DNA of 64,000 bases from the NCBI GenBank assembly GCA_038030265.1, contig CM075943.1, forward strand, positions 46,686,001 through 46,750,000, read 5' to 3'. The DNA is from Corythucha ciliata (lineage: Eukaryota > Arthropoda > Insecta > Hemiptera > Tingidae). The translations under genes and the position numbers were made by a program. Under the pieces are notes generated by a model. That model searched no databases and had not been told where the DNA came from. It saw only the letters and a list, made by a program, of their open reading frames with translations. Shown one piece after another: positions 45,201 through 58,646 of this stretch. Within the stretch, counting starts at the first letter, position 1. Every line of letters starts with the position of its first letter.

Positions 45201-48200
45201 CCGGGTTCAAAGCCCGGCGCCTTCCCCTCAAAAAAATGCCTCAAAGCAAATGAATACAAGTAATAGTAATGAGTAAGATAGGACTTGGAACAGCGATCGT
45301 AAAATCGCACCCTTACTTCAAAAGTGACACAACTCGAAAAATATGAATTTTCAGTTATGATTATGGCTATCAAGGTGGTCAGTGGGGCCTCACTGACCAC
45401 CTTGATATTCATAACTGAAAATTCATAGTTTTTGAGTTGTGTCACTTTTGAAGTAAGTGGGTCCCCACTGACTGACTGGGGGTCAGTGGGGCCCACTGAC
45501 CACCTTGATAGTCACAACTGAAAATTCATATTTTTTGAGTTGTGTCACTTTTGAAGTGAGGGTGCGAAATGATAACTAAGGCAAAAAAAGAGGAAATGAT
45601 AAGTTGATAGGAGAAAATAAGCATACCTATTCTACGGAGCCCAGTTTCTGTAAGTTCAGACAGACTATTTAATTCCATCTTAATGTGTAAAATTACTTGT
45701 AAAATAACGAAAGAAAATGAGTATGAAACTATGAATCTCCATACCTATAACAGCCACTCGAAAAAAGTTGAACTAAGTGACGTCACGGACACTCAGCCAT
45801 CACAAGGCGTTGTGTCGAGTGCGAAAATTAATGAATTTTTATGACCAATTTAATAATTATTGGCAAGATTTTGAGAGCACTTTGTTGCGACATGTTCATT
45901 TGTAGGTTCTACCTGGCAAAAAAAAAAAATCTCCCTTGAAAATGCCGACCCATGCAAGTTCCTAATTTCAGCAACAGCCATGCGGTAGTGAATTTTCAAC
46001 TAATTCAACCCCCTCTTTCACACCCTTCCCGTGGACCGATTCACCTGGATCACGAACTCATCCGAGATATTCACATTATTAATTTTTAGGCCAAATTTCG
46101 TTGTCCTTAGTCAAAAATTGCGACCGTTATCGTGCTTACAAAAAAATGACCATATACACAGGGTGTTCAAAAAATAGAGGGCAATGTTTCGCCCGGTGAT
46201 TCTGCACTTCAAACGGGTTAAAACGACCCCTATTGACCATAGTCCGATTCTCATTATTTTCCGAGGTATTCAGGATTTAACTACTTTTTGATTTTGCCTT
46301 GCTTTTTATGTCATGTTGTTTATGTCATGAAGACGGGAGGAGGGTTGAAATTTTAGCTGTGGCTCGGGTGCTCGCTCTCTTTGTTACGCCAATGAAGCTG
46401 TAACATTAAACGAGCTCGATTCCCTAGTCGAGTAAACAACCATTTTATAGCTCGTCAAGTTGAACGTGGACCCCGCCTTCTTGTGATCTGCCCCTACAGC
46501 TATTTTCCCGTATTCCTCATGGATATTCAGCTTGATAATAACACTTATCTTTGGAAAACAGTGGAACAATCAATTCGTTAACGAGGGTAGAGGGAAGAGA
46601 AGTTGCAAGTAATTGAATGTGAGAGCGCTGGCCTCGGGTTCATGTTCTTCTTGACGGGCTATAACTTCGAACAACAGACTATTAGCTGTTTTTAATTTGT
46701 TCTTAGATGCCCTACTGTTGTGTCCTACACTTTCGTCACAGCCGTCCTAATTTTTGCTTAAATTTTCGCGCCAGGTGTCCTGAGAAACCATTTTTATATC
46801 TGGTCACCCTAGATGGGGAAAAATCTTGAAAGATTTCTGCTTTTACGTGACTAGCCCAATAGGTACTCGCGTTTTTTTGTTTCTTTGAATTAGACCAAAT
46901 CACATATATTTTAACCGTAAGCCGCGAAAACGACGGAGGAGTTTGCAGCTCTTAGCCTACCCTCCTCTCTTGACTATTTCGAGACTGCAGGGCTGTTCAG
47001 TCGGGAGCTGCTCAGTCGCGCTTTCCGTATGAGCAGCCCCGTAGTCACGAGAGAATCAAAAGAGGATGACGTGACTACCATAGGGTAAGCGCTGCTGACT
47101 TCTCGGGACAGTGTTTGAAACTGGTAGAAGGTGCGTCGAAAGCTTCTTAAGCCCTGGCTTAAGGCTTCCTGGCTGGTGGCGTCAACCGGGTCCTTTCAGT
47201 AATGACACGTAATGCGCATCCGACCCCCACCTACACCTTTCCCAAAAAAATCCCATTCGTACTTGAAGGGTTATTTAGATTTATTTTCGCAGCAATTAAA
47301 CCCCCTCCTCTTTGATTTTTTCTTTTCAGAGCTATCGAGATTTAACGCTCGTCTCAAGAGATGGCCTTCAATCCGTACATCTCCACCTCTCGCAACTTAT
47401 TTTGGAAAGATGGGGCAAGTTGACGGACGTGGTCCGTGCCCAACTGTTGTGGCTAGTCAGAGAAATGATAAAAAATGGTATCAACGGTGTTGACACTCTC
47501 TGTTGGAATTTAATGAGGCACATGGCCGGTGGCGACGTTACCCCTAAAAATATTTACTTGATAGAGACCGTTCTAGATCTACTTATCGAGCATAGGTGAG
47601 TTTCCTCAGTTGGGTTTTCACACTTATTAACGCGTATTTCCTTGTACATGGCTTGTCTAGGGATACATCCTCATGGCTCCCTATATGCTCATTTCTGATA
47701 CCTCAATTTATTGTAGTTACATGACAGAAAAATAGTCTTATAATGTGCTTAGTGCCTGAAAGGCATTGAAACGTCATAGTTTTATTTTATAAATTGGAGT
47801 GCCTTTAATCTTATTTGCCAAGTCGTCAATGTATATAATTTTTTTTTTTTTTTTTTTACAAATGTCATGCTGTTTTGTTTTGTTCTTTTAATTCGGCATT
47901 AACTCTTGCTCTTCTATTTGTAGGACGTGGTTGGAAAAGTTTCCATTAATTATTGCCACCTCTGTTTACACTTTCCTAAGGCTAATTGAAGACCATATGT
48001 CGCCCGCATTAGCCAATCTGCAGAAAAAAGAAATAGCATTTACTGTTTCCTTATTAAGAGAAAGGTTTACAGATTGTTTAATTATAGGGCGTGATTTAAT
48101 CAGGCTCTTGCAAAATGTTGCACGAATATCAGAATTTGATATTTTATGGAGGGATTTGCTACTAAATCCTAAATCTTTTAGTCCCTGTTTTGGAGGTAAG

Positions 48201-51200
48201 TCCATCAACCCCAGCCCCCACCCGAAAACCATCCCAATTATTTTTGATTTTTCTACAGGAGTCCTTAGCATTTTGCAAACCCGAACATCTCGAAGGTTTT
48301 TGCAGTCGAGGCTCACTCCTGACATGGAACAAAAATTAGTATTTCTTACGTCAAACGTGCGATTTGGAAACCACAAAAGATACCAAGAGTGGTTTCAACG
48401 GCAGGTAATTATTTTTAAACGAAAAAAAAACGCTTCCGTTTTTAATACGCTAGTGTATATTTCTAGTACTTGGGTACGCCCGAAGCTCAATCTCTGCGCT
48501 GTGATCTCATTAGATTTATTGTTGGAGTTATTCATCCGACGAATGAATTACTCAGTTCCGATATAATACCAAGGTGGGCGGTTATTGGATGGCTTCTTAC
48601 GACTTGTACGTCCAATATAGCGGCTACGAACGCCAAAATGGCGCTTTTTTACGACTGGTTGTTTTACGATCCCGAGCGGGACAACATCATGAATATCGGT
48701 ACGTTGAAATGAGGAGTTTTTCCGTTGATTTCTTTAGTTGGTCTTAATTTGTGTTGTTGATTTTCCGCAGAACCCGCCATTCTCGTCATGTACCATTCAA
48801 TGCGGTCGCATCCAGCGGTGACGGCTACGCTATTGGATTTTTTATGTCGAGTGAGTTTTATTTTTATTTTATATTCATTTATCGCGCCTAGTGTAAGTGT
48901 GGGGGGGGGGGTCGTCCACAACGTGCAGGTAAAAAAAAAAAAAAAAATTGTAACGGGAGGCCGTGAGGGCGAAGAATTCAGGAAGCAATCCTCCCCTGTG
49001 AGAGAGATTTAGCGTGACGAGGGGGAAATAATGGATGGTTGTTGCCTCCGAGGAGCGTCAACAGTTGCCCCACGCCTGAGTGAGCGAACCGATATTGAAG
49101 CGCCTAGCCGAGTCACGTGATGGCTAAGTGCAAAGTCTCCGCGGCCAATCAGCCAAAATCAATGGCAGCTCAAAACAATAATTTTTTTACTTCCATGTTC
49201 CCTACGGGAAGGGAAGTATGGTGTTCGTGAAAAAAATCGAGTCCGAGCCGACATCACATTCATAATGTACAACCACAGAAAAGTTGAAAAAAGTAGTTTT
49301 TGGCATGCCGTCGGTCTGTCACCTTTTTTTCGATAAATTGCATGAAAATGAAAACTTGGCTATTTCTTGGTATGAAAAGCACAAATCTGGCCTTTGTTTT
49401 GAGAAAAAATTATTTATCGGGCATGTTCTCCCCGTACCGAATTATCGTTTTTAGACATAACTTGAATGCAAGTGATTCCAAAATTTTTGAAATATTTTTT
49501 TCGAGAAAATTCCTTGCCTTGAGAAATTGACCACAATATTGCCGAAAAAATGCAACATTTTTTTGTAGCCAAAACCGTCGTTTTTAGCGCAAAAGGACCT
49601 GTAGCACAAAATGACGGTCGAAATTGCAAAAAAGGGCCGCGAGAGCCCCTTTGTATCTTAATTGCTAATGTTTGTAATCGAAAAAAACTGAGATTAAGAG
49701 AACATTGTGGGAGGAGTAGGGTTTGGCGTGACTACGTCAGAAATTATTTGCCACAGAACTTCGAAACAATTAGTTCTGGAATTTTGTAACTATTTTGTTA
49801 GGATTTCTCGTACAATTTCCGTGCGAATTGACTACAACGTTGCCGAAAACAAACCCCTTTACTTCCATGTTCCCTACGGGAATTTTCTTGCCATCTTGTA
49901 TTTATAGGCCAGAAGTGTTCGAGAAAAAAAAATGCTAACTCTGTAAAGCTCGTACAATTTTTGGCAGCCCAAAAAACGAAATTTTTTGGCACTTCTTTTA
50001 GTTTCTTCTTAATATCTCGAAAATGAGTTAGGCCATCTACACACGGAGGAACTGAAAAGAAACTGATTGGAGACTCGAGTTAGTAACCAGTCCCTTTCGA
50101 GTTTCTACATGTGTATTCAAATAAGAGTCTACACACGGAGCTACTAAAAAGAAACTAAACTGCTTGGAAACTTCAGTCACTAACTAGTTTACAACTCACC
50201 AGAAACCCGACGTCATTTAAAATCTTCAGCCTTTTCATTGTCGCAATGGATGTTGGACCAAGGACCAACGAGTTTCGAATCGCAATTTTCTTCTGAAAGC
50301 AGTGATTCCAGTGACGGTGTACCCCGCTTCCTCTATTATTTTAATATAAAAAGGAGAATGAGCAGACGGTTCTGGGTTCACCTATACCTCGATCGCAATT
50401 TTTGTGTGTAAACTTCGATTCCATGTTAAAATGACCCTAATGGGCCAATTTAAAAAATGAAATCGCTTACACCACATTTTACAAGGTGATTTCCTCTAAA
50501 TACTGAACACAGTAAATACTGCTACTAACGATTTTTCTACCGCTGTTGTTCTCTCAACTATAAAACGGTTGGGTCACGCGCCTAGTCTAAGTACTCGGCA
50601 CAGGGCAATCATTTCATGATGAATGGTATCGTCTACATTCTACAATAACGGACAGGGCGTATTCAGAATATTCCATTCCCAGTCCGATGGGGATCTATAA
50701 CCTACGCGGCTCAGTTGGTACGAGAGACATTTCAGGCCAGTCAAAACACATATTTGACACTTGACATAAATAGGTATCACAGTAAACTCGCTGGGTTGAT
50801 ACTGGGATATTCCAAACCCAGCAATTTCATTGAATAGATCTGTAGCTCGTCAAGTTAAACGTGGACCTCTCCCTTCTGTGATCACCTCCACCACGGAACT
50901 TTCAGCTTGATAATATCACTTGTCGTTGGTAAATAGTAGGACAACCAATTTGGTAACAAAACGAAAGTACTGGGAAGAGAAGTTGCAACTAACCGTATAA
51001 GAGGGCGCTGGCCGCGAGTTCATGTTCTTCTTGACGGACTATAGCGACTAGCACGGACATACAATTCTCGCGAATAAATACATTCATTAGGTACAAACAT
51101 CAATATTCAACATGAACACAAGAAAAAATTAAATATCAATGTAAAAGTTAACATCAAGGAGAAACTGGACTTTTGGCTGAATTGGGGTGTTAACCAACAG

Positions 51201-54200
51201 TAGTTCTTCTCTTTCACCCAGGGCCGTGCATCAAATTTGCAGGCCACAGTCTATTACTTTTGATACTTTATTTACTTTTTTTTTCTTTTTTCAACTAATA
51301 TATTTTTTATTTTTATGTAGTTGTATTCAACTGCATGCCAGTTTACAAATATTCAGAATAGATAGAGTTCCCCCACTACCAAAATGTTTTGTTCGTTCAT
51401 CTTGAAAATTGGAAACTCAAATCCCTGGGGGCGCCTAGAGAACTGGTCACTGACTGGTTTCTTCAGTTTCAAACGCGTTTTCTTCAGTAGCTCCGTGTGT
51501 GGAGTCTCATTAAAATACACAGGAAGAGACAAAAGAAACTGGCTAGTAACTCGAGTCACCAGCCAGTTTGTTCTTGGTCACTAATCAGAAAACATTCAGT
51601 TTCTCAAATGCGTTCTTTTTTAGTTGCTTCGTGTGTGGAGTCTTATCAAAATACAAGGAAGAAACTCAAAGACGACTCGTTTGTAACTCAAGTTTCCAAA
51701 CAGTTTCTTTTCAGTTCCTCCGTGTGTAGACGGCCTTACTCTCGAGGAAAATCTTCACTCACAAAACTTGTTGAGCGATAAATTTCCAACAAATTTTGTA
51801 TCTAAAGTAGTTTTCCACGATGAATATGGAACGGGCTACAGCCTTTCAAAATTGTTGTTTCAAACTGGTCGAAGGTCCTAAATCGCCTGTTTTCGACCAA
51901 GTATTGCACTTTGGACTGTTTTGTATTTTTCTATTTTTTGGTATGAAAGAACGAAGACGAATAATTGAAGGAGGATTGAAAATTGAGTGACGATTGATGG
52001 TTATAGTCGTTGATGGATAAGGGTCGGTAATTGAAGATTAGTCGATGTGGACTGAGGGTTGATTATTGATTATGTGCGATGCAGAATTTTGGATTTGAAG
52101 TTATAGAAATTTCGGTGTTTGAGGAATGGAGACTGCGTGATTGACGATTCAGGGATTGTGTGGAGGACCACACGATACTTACATGATCCCGTTTTTGGCT
52201 TTTATCAATAATGTATACAAAAAATAAATAAACAAGAAAACTTCCATGGCTGTATCCATTTTTTTAGTGCTCCGACCCCTCCGATTTCATGCTGTTTAAA
52301 GGGTAACATGAGCGCGCGAGTTTTGTTTCGCATTTTGCGACTAACGCGCTCAAGTTGCCCTTTAACCAGCATGAAATCGGAGGGGTTGGAGCACTGAAAA
52401 AATTGATACGGCCATGGATTTTTTTTTTTTTTAATGCATTATTTTTGAGGGACACCGATGGTGGTGAGTTAACTGGCCATTGTCCATGAGCCTCGTCAAT
52501 CGCGTCCGGCTCAAATTGAAAGACTTTGAAAAAGTGGCCCCCAAAAAACGCCCACCTAATAACCCTCGAGCGATTTTAGCGAAAATGAATGAAATTTTAA
52601 ATCGGACTAAACCGCGTTTCTTGGGGTTTCTTGACACGGGGAATCCGAAAATCGAAGCGAATTTTCGATCAGACGAGCCTTGGAAGGATAGCTCCCAGTA
52701 TTTGCCCGCAGTATTTGGCCTGTGCTCTATCGAAGTTTATGAGGACAGCGGCTGCGCAGCCAATAGGCATACTGTCCAAGGGAAGCGGTTTGACGCACGC
52801 GGACTTCGATAGGCCGGTCTAGAGTCGAGAAAAGAGCAACGACAAGTCAAAACGGTAGTGGCAAGTTCGCGGCCAAAAGGTTGGAAAACCCCCTAATATT
52901 CGCGGCTAAAATAGCCAAAAGTGTTCATTCGTGGCAAAAAGTGATTCGCGACTGAAAATAGAGAAAAACGCCAATTCGCGGCCATAATTGAGAAAAAGCG
53001 ACTAAGTGAAACGACCTCCTGGGGGATCCTTCAATTTTCAAATGGGTTTACTTCAATAATTTTCTTTCTGATTCTCACTACCACAATAAACAAAACAAAG
53101 CAAGTGATGTTAGATGTTACCTCAGATTGTTAGTTCATCTTAGCTCGGCAAGAGCGCTGCTCTATTTATGAAAGATGTCAATACTCGGCTATACAAACGA
53201 GAATCTGAAAGTCGCTAATTCCCCGCTAAAATTGAGATATAGCGCTCATTCGCAGCTAAAATGGAGAAACCCGCCAATTCGTGGCTAAAATTGAGTAAAA
53301 TTGGTAATCCTTCAGGGTTGACACAGACCAGGGGGGACAGGGAATTTCGAAGCGGTCAGGGAAATCCGGAAAAAGTCAGGGAATTCAGTAATTTTGACAC
53401 GCAAGTCAGGGAAAAATGAGTGGACACATGCTTTATCGTGGACTTCACCGTACTTGGTGCTTAAACGAAGAAAAAAATTGAACTAATGCGCGCTCTTCTA
53501 CCCGTCATCAAGCCGTTCGACGGTCTCTTTCATTCTCTATTTTTGAGTTCAACCGATTGTTGTGCGATGTTTTATCCATTCACTACTATGACCACCGAGT
53601 GTTGGGTATTTGACCGGGCAAAATCTTTTCCGGTTAATTAACAAGAAATTGACAATTTTGACCGGAATTAGCACTTGTCAAAGAACCTGTCTGAGAAACT
53701 TGTCAAAGTCAAAGAAAATTATCGTTTTTTCAAAATAAAATTAATAGCTCACAAGAGAATAAACCGGGCTTGTGGCCCCCCCGTGGAGTCCCAGTTAACT
53801 ACCCTAATGAACTACGCACTATAATAATGATCTAAGTACTATTCGGTACTTCGGTACTATTATTCGGTATTTCAGTTGCGGTTGCACACGTTATAAGTCA
53901 CGATGAAGAAAAAATCACTCTGGCAGCTGGCTGTCGGTAAACGATGATTTGGTGGCTTTATATCGACGAAAAACGAGATTTTGTGGCTTTTGAGTAGGTC
54001 CTGAAAATAAGATTTAGTGGTTTCTCTTTGGTGATTACGCGTGTACATAGTCGGATAGAAGGCAAACAAGGAGTTTAACTGGTCTTTCGCTAAAAAAAAT
54101 ATTTAAAAAATCGCTAACTCACATCTAGAAGGGAGAAAAATCACTCAAGTTCGAGGCGAAAAATGGAGACAAATCGCTTATTCACGGCTAAAATGGAGAC

Positions 54201-57200
54201 AAATTGCTAATTCACTTATGAAATTAAGAAGTGTCAAAGTATAGAAAAATCGCTAATTCGCATTTAAAATTGAGAAAACGAATTCCTTGTTTATTCAGAG
54301 ATTGCTTGCCACACAGTACGCGAATAAATCAAAAAAAGAGATGTCTCTCCACTTTTTATTCGCAGCTTATACCGGTTTCAATGCCTCACCGCATCATCAT
54401 CAGTAAGTCTTCAAAAACTAAACACATTCACAAGGTCGTTACACCTCGTCGTCAAGAAAACGTAACGTTACGTTTTATTACGTTTTCTTGACGACGAGGT
54501 GTAACGACCTTGTGAATGTGTTTAGTTTTTGAAGACTTACTGATGATGATGCGGTGAGGCATTGAAACCGGTATAAGCTGCGAATAAAAAGTGGAGAGAC
54601 ATCTCTTTTTTTGATTTATTAATCTGAAACTCCACAATATCACCCAAATTACAAACATACAGTACGCGAACTGTCGCGTGGATTGGTCTGCATGCGAAAA
54701 ACCCACGACAACGTCGCCCTTGGTTTTTTCGTGAGCGGACCAGTCCGCGCGGCAGTTCGCGTTCGGTGTGGCGAGGTCGGGCGAATCTTTCACCAGCGCC
54801 CTCATAAAGTCACCGTTCAGAATAAGCCGCGATTTAGCGTTTTCTCCATTTTAACCGCGAATTAGCGTTTTTTCTATACTTTGGCATTTCTACTCAATTT
54901 CATCGTTGTATTAACTATTTGTCTCCATTTTAGCCGCGAACTAGTGATTTTTCTCCATTTTAGACTTGAGTTAGCGATTTTTGTCTCAATTTTTCTGTTA
55001 ATTAGCGCTTTTTACTAGTTGGCCCCGAAGTTGCCTCCGGAAACCGCGGTTTGTCATTTTCTCAATATTCTTTGAATGAGCAAATTCTCTCAAATTAACC
55101 CCCCCATAGTCATTTTCCTTGATTTTATCCGCAAATTAGCGTTTTTCCTCATTCTAGCCGCTAATTATGAATTTTTCTACATATCACCCACGAATTAGAG
55201 TTTTCCGCCAATTTTCGCCGTGAATTACCTTACGCGTTTTCTGAATTTGGATGCGGATTAGCGATTTTTTTCACTTTATGGCACGAAGTTACCTTCAGGA
55301 GCCGCGAATTTACTTTTCTCCATTTTTAAATGGAGAACCGGGGGATGCGGGGGAATGGGGATACGTGGTTTACCACGTATTAGCTTTTTTCCTGGCTTCA
55401 GCGCTTCTTCTCACTTTTATCGGTGAATTAAAGAAATTTTCTACGATATTCTACGATTTAGATATTTTCGCGATTTTGTGATTTTTCTGATTTTTTTTTT
55501 TTTTCTACTTTTAGCCGTTAATAAACAATTTTTTCTCAATTCCATCAATAAGTTAGCACGTTTTCTTAATTTTAGCTGCGAGATTTTTAGCGCTTTTACC
55601 TTTGAATTAGCGCTTATTCTCAATTCTGTACGTGAATCACTAGCGTACCGAGGTAAATGCGATAAGGGTGGACCGCGGAAGATGACGATCCCGGGTTCTC
55701 TGCCAGAGGGGGCCCTCGAAAAGCTCTTAAAGATAGAAAAATGAAGAATTTTAGATTTTATGTTCATGGAAGTAGGTAGGTACGTGAAAAACGTAAAAAC
55801 GTAGCCCTAATTTTCCCCCCTCCACCACGACCGATTGGGCCCAACGCAATACCGACCGGGGTTTTATGACTACTGATTTTTGTGCCAAAACGCGTTCCGC
55901 TAAATTAATTTCTTCGAGAGTTATCGTGCTAACAAGAAAACGGCCATAAAGATACATCTACTATATAAAAAAAAAGAAATATATATATATCGTATCCATG
56001 TCGAGTAATTGTCCATTTCACGAAGTGGCTCCACTTGCCGTAATTTTGAAAAATTACGACATCAGGACAAAAAAATTGTCCATTTCTTGAAAAGGAAATC
56101 GTGTTTGTCCAGTTGCTGAAATCAAGCTTCCATATGGATGCAAAAACATTATCCTTTTCGTGAAATGGATGAGTGAGGAATCTTAGGTGCTGAAACAATT
56201 TTATTTTTATTTAAAAGGGTTATTTTACTGAGAACTCAAAAACCCGCTAAAAAATGACGTTGTGCATCCACGTGCAGTAAGAAAGCTTAATTTCAACAAC
56301 TGGACAAACGCGATTTCCTTTTCAAGAAATGGACATTTTTTTGTCCAGATGACGGAATTTTTTGAAATTACGGAAAGTGGAGCCACTTCGTGAAACGGAC
56401 ATCCATTTCATGAAGTGGACAATTTCGCCAAGTGGATGCGACATATATGTATATTCCGGAGACCACTGAATTCGTGTCTTGAGGTTCTGAAACATGAAAA
56501 ATACATGACATGACCCATGTTTGCCATCATCACCACGAGACCAATAGCGCATTTTCAAAATGAAATGCACTAAAACACTAATTCATGGCTGAAGAATGGA
56601 GAAAATAGAAAATTCGCAACTGAAATTGCGTCCATTCCCGGATGCAATAGAGAAAAGCCGCTAATTCTCAGCAAAATTTGCGTAAAACGCTAGTTCACGA
56701 CTGAAAATTAGAAGAATGGCTAATTAGCAGCTAAAATTGGGACGAACGCTCATCCCCGGCAAAAATTTAGAAAAATTGCTTATTCGCGGGCAAAACGTCA
56801 AATAATCGCTTCATTAATTTGCGGCTAAAATTGAGAAAAAACGATAATTCATGGTCGAAATTGGGAAAAAACGCCAGTTCGCGAATAAAGTGTAAAATAA
56901 ACGTCAATTCGCGGATAAAATTTTTTAAAAATCGGCTAATTCACGGCTAAAATTTAGGAAAACACAAATCCGTGGCTTCTGAAGGTAACTTCGGTCCTAA
57001 AACTGAGTTTTAGCCTAAACCTCCCATTGCTAAACCATTGCTAAAAGTGAAAAAATCATAATCCGGGGCAAAAATAGTTCTTATAAACCGTTAATTTGCG
57101 GTGGAGAAAATTATCTAATTAACGCGGCTGAAATTAAGATTACACTCCCCCCCCCCCTGAAGCTGGCACTGACCTCCTTCAATAGGAACTCGTGGTGCTG

Positions 57201-58608
57201 GTATATCCTCGGGTTTTGAGGTGCTGAAGTGTTAGAGTTGGGGGGGGGGGGCTGATAGCTTTTAGCTGACGCCTTGTGTAGGGCAAACAGTTTACAGTGG
57301 TCCACCATCCCTAACGTTTTCGTTAAATCTTTGTTGTGTCTCGCTTCATTTCAGATAATACCTCATTTTTACCCTCCTCTCGCTGACAAAGTCAAAGCTG
57401 GAATTTATTCATCTCTGAGACAAATCCTGGAAAAACGAGTCCTGCCCGCTTTATTCACACTCTTCGACAGTCCCAAGTTGGACAAAGAACTAAAATTGAT
57501 GATCCACGACACTTTTCCAGACTTTTGCTTTCCGCCTCCGGTTGAAGGTAGTTCTTTGTTTGTCTCCACCTCCCACCCCTCCCCACACCAAGAAGTTTTT
57601 TCATAGTTTTTTCTCCTCCCCCGCCCCCTTCGGACGACACCAGGAAGTAGAATTGACGAGCGGGACGATGACATGGACGGTGGACCGCCCGACATTGAAT
57701 ACCACCATAACGGTGGTCAGCAAGAGGCAGTTTTTAGCGACGAAGAGACTGATGAAACTGGGAAAAGTGAAAAAGACGAAGGGAAAGGAAAAGGTAGGCT
57801 CAGAGATCGCGTTATAGTTTGTGTTTTTTTCTTCACCGACTCAAGCTAATTCATTTATCCAGGATCGAGCAAAATTAAAACGGAAATCAATTCGAAAAAA
57901 AACAATATAAAAGAGGAAGAAGAATGTACAGTTCCAGTAGACTTGACAAAAAATTTAGAAGGTGACCTAAAAACAGCCGTAGACAACCTGTCCTTGGAAA
58001 CAGACAACGAAGCCAAGTCTGTAAAACGCTTTTATCCTATTTTTCAGTATGTACTTTAAACGAATAATCTTTCCAGGTGTGAAGCAATGGATAAATTAAT
58101 TCAAATTGTCTTACAAGACGATGAAATTGATAATGACGTAATTTGTACGCTCGCCAATTGTCTCTGTGATATCCTTCACGACCAGCTCGAAGGAAAAGTA
58201 TTTCCTGAAACTGTGTCGCAAGAGTTAGTCCTTTTTATTCGAATTTATCTTCAACCCTTAATCCGACTCGTTTTCTCTGATTTTTTTTTAAATTAACTTA
58301 ATTTTTTTAGAAATCTCGAAGATAGCATAGGCAAACCGATTTTTGTTTTATTGAGGAATCTCGTTGAATTATCCGATTACGACCAAAGACGAAACCCTCT
58401 GTATTCGCTCTTAGCTGAAATGCATACTTTCCAGCCAAGACTGGGTTATTTGTTGATTTATTACATACAAGCGAGTACTGTTAATGATGAGGCGGACAAT
58501 AATTCGAAAAATTCCAGAAATGATAAAATGCAACCCTACACAGAGTTTTGTGATAATTTGGGCAAGAAAATCGAGGATTGTATTTTGGACGATTTGAAGG
58601 TTTGTAGG

Positions 58609-58646
<38 letters not shown>

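Larger units (their letters stand above)
54325..54658. mobile_element. 334-bp palindromic insertion, Penelope-like terminal repeats
   Basis: A near-perfect palindrome (54323-54620, centre about 54472) followed by a 38-nt unpaired tail (54621-54658), all flanked by a 12-bp duplication ACAGTACGCGAA (54313-54324 and 54659-54670). Inverted terminal repeats with a one-sided tail and a variable target duplication are what truncated Penelope-like retroelements look like. Each arm has a hammerhead-like motif. No RT or GIY-YIG coding sequence is left. Confidence 0.72.

Noticed and set aside
47740..47775. Possible third hammerhead (CCTGAAAGGCATTGAAACG)
   Set aside because: Has GAAA and a small stem but no CTGANGA box and no stem I pairing.
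52480..52812. 110-codon ORF in INTS3 intron 7
   Set aside because: Open but without family resemblance, splice partners or a clear promoter; not callable from sequence alone.
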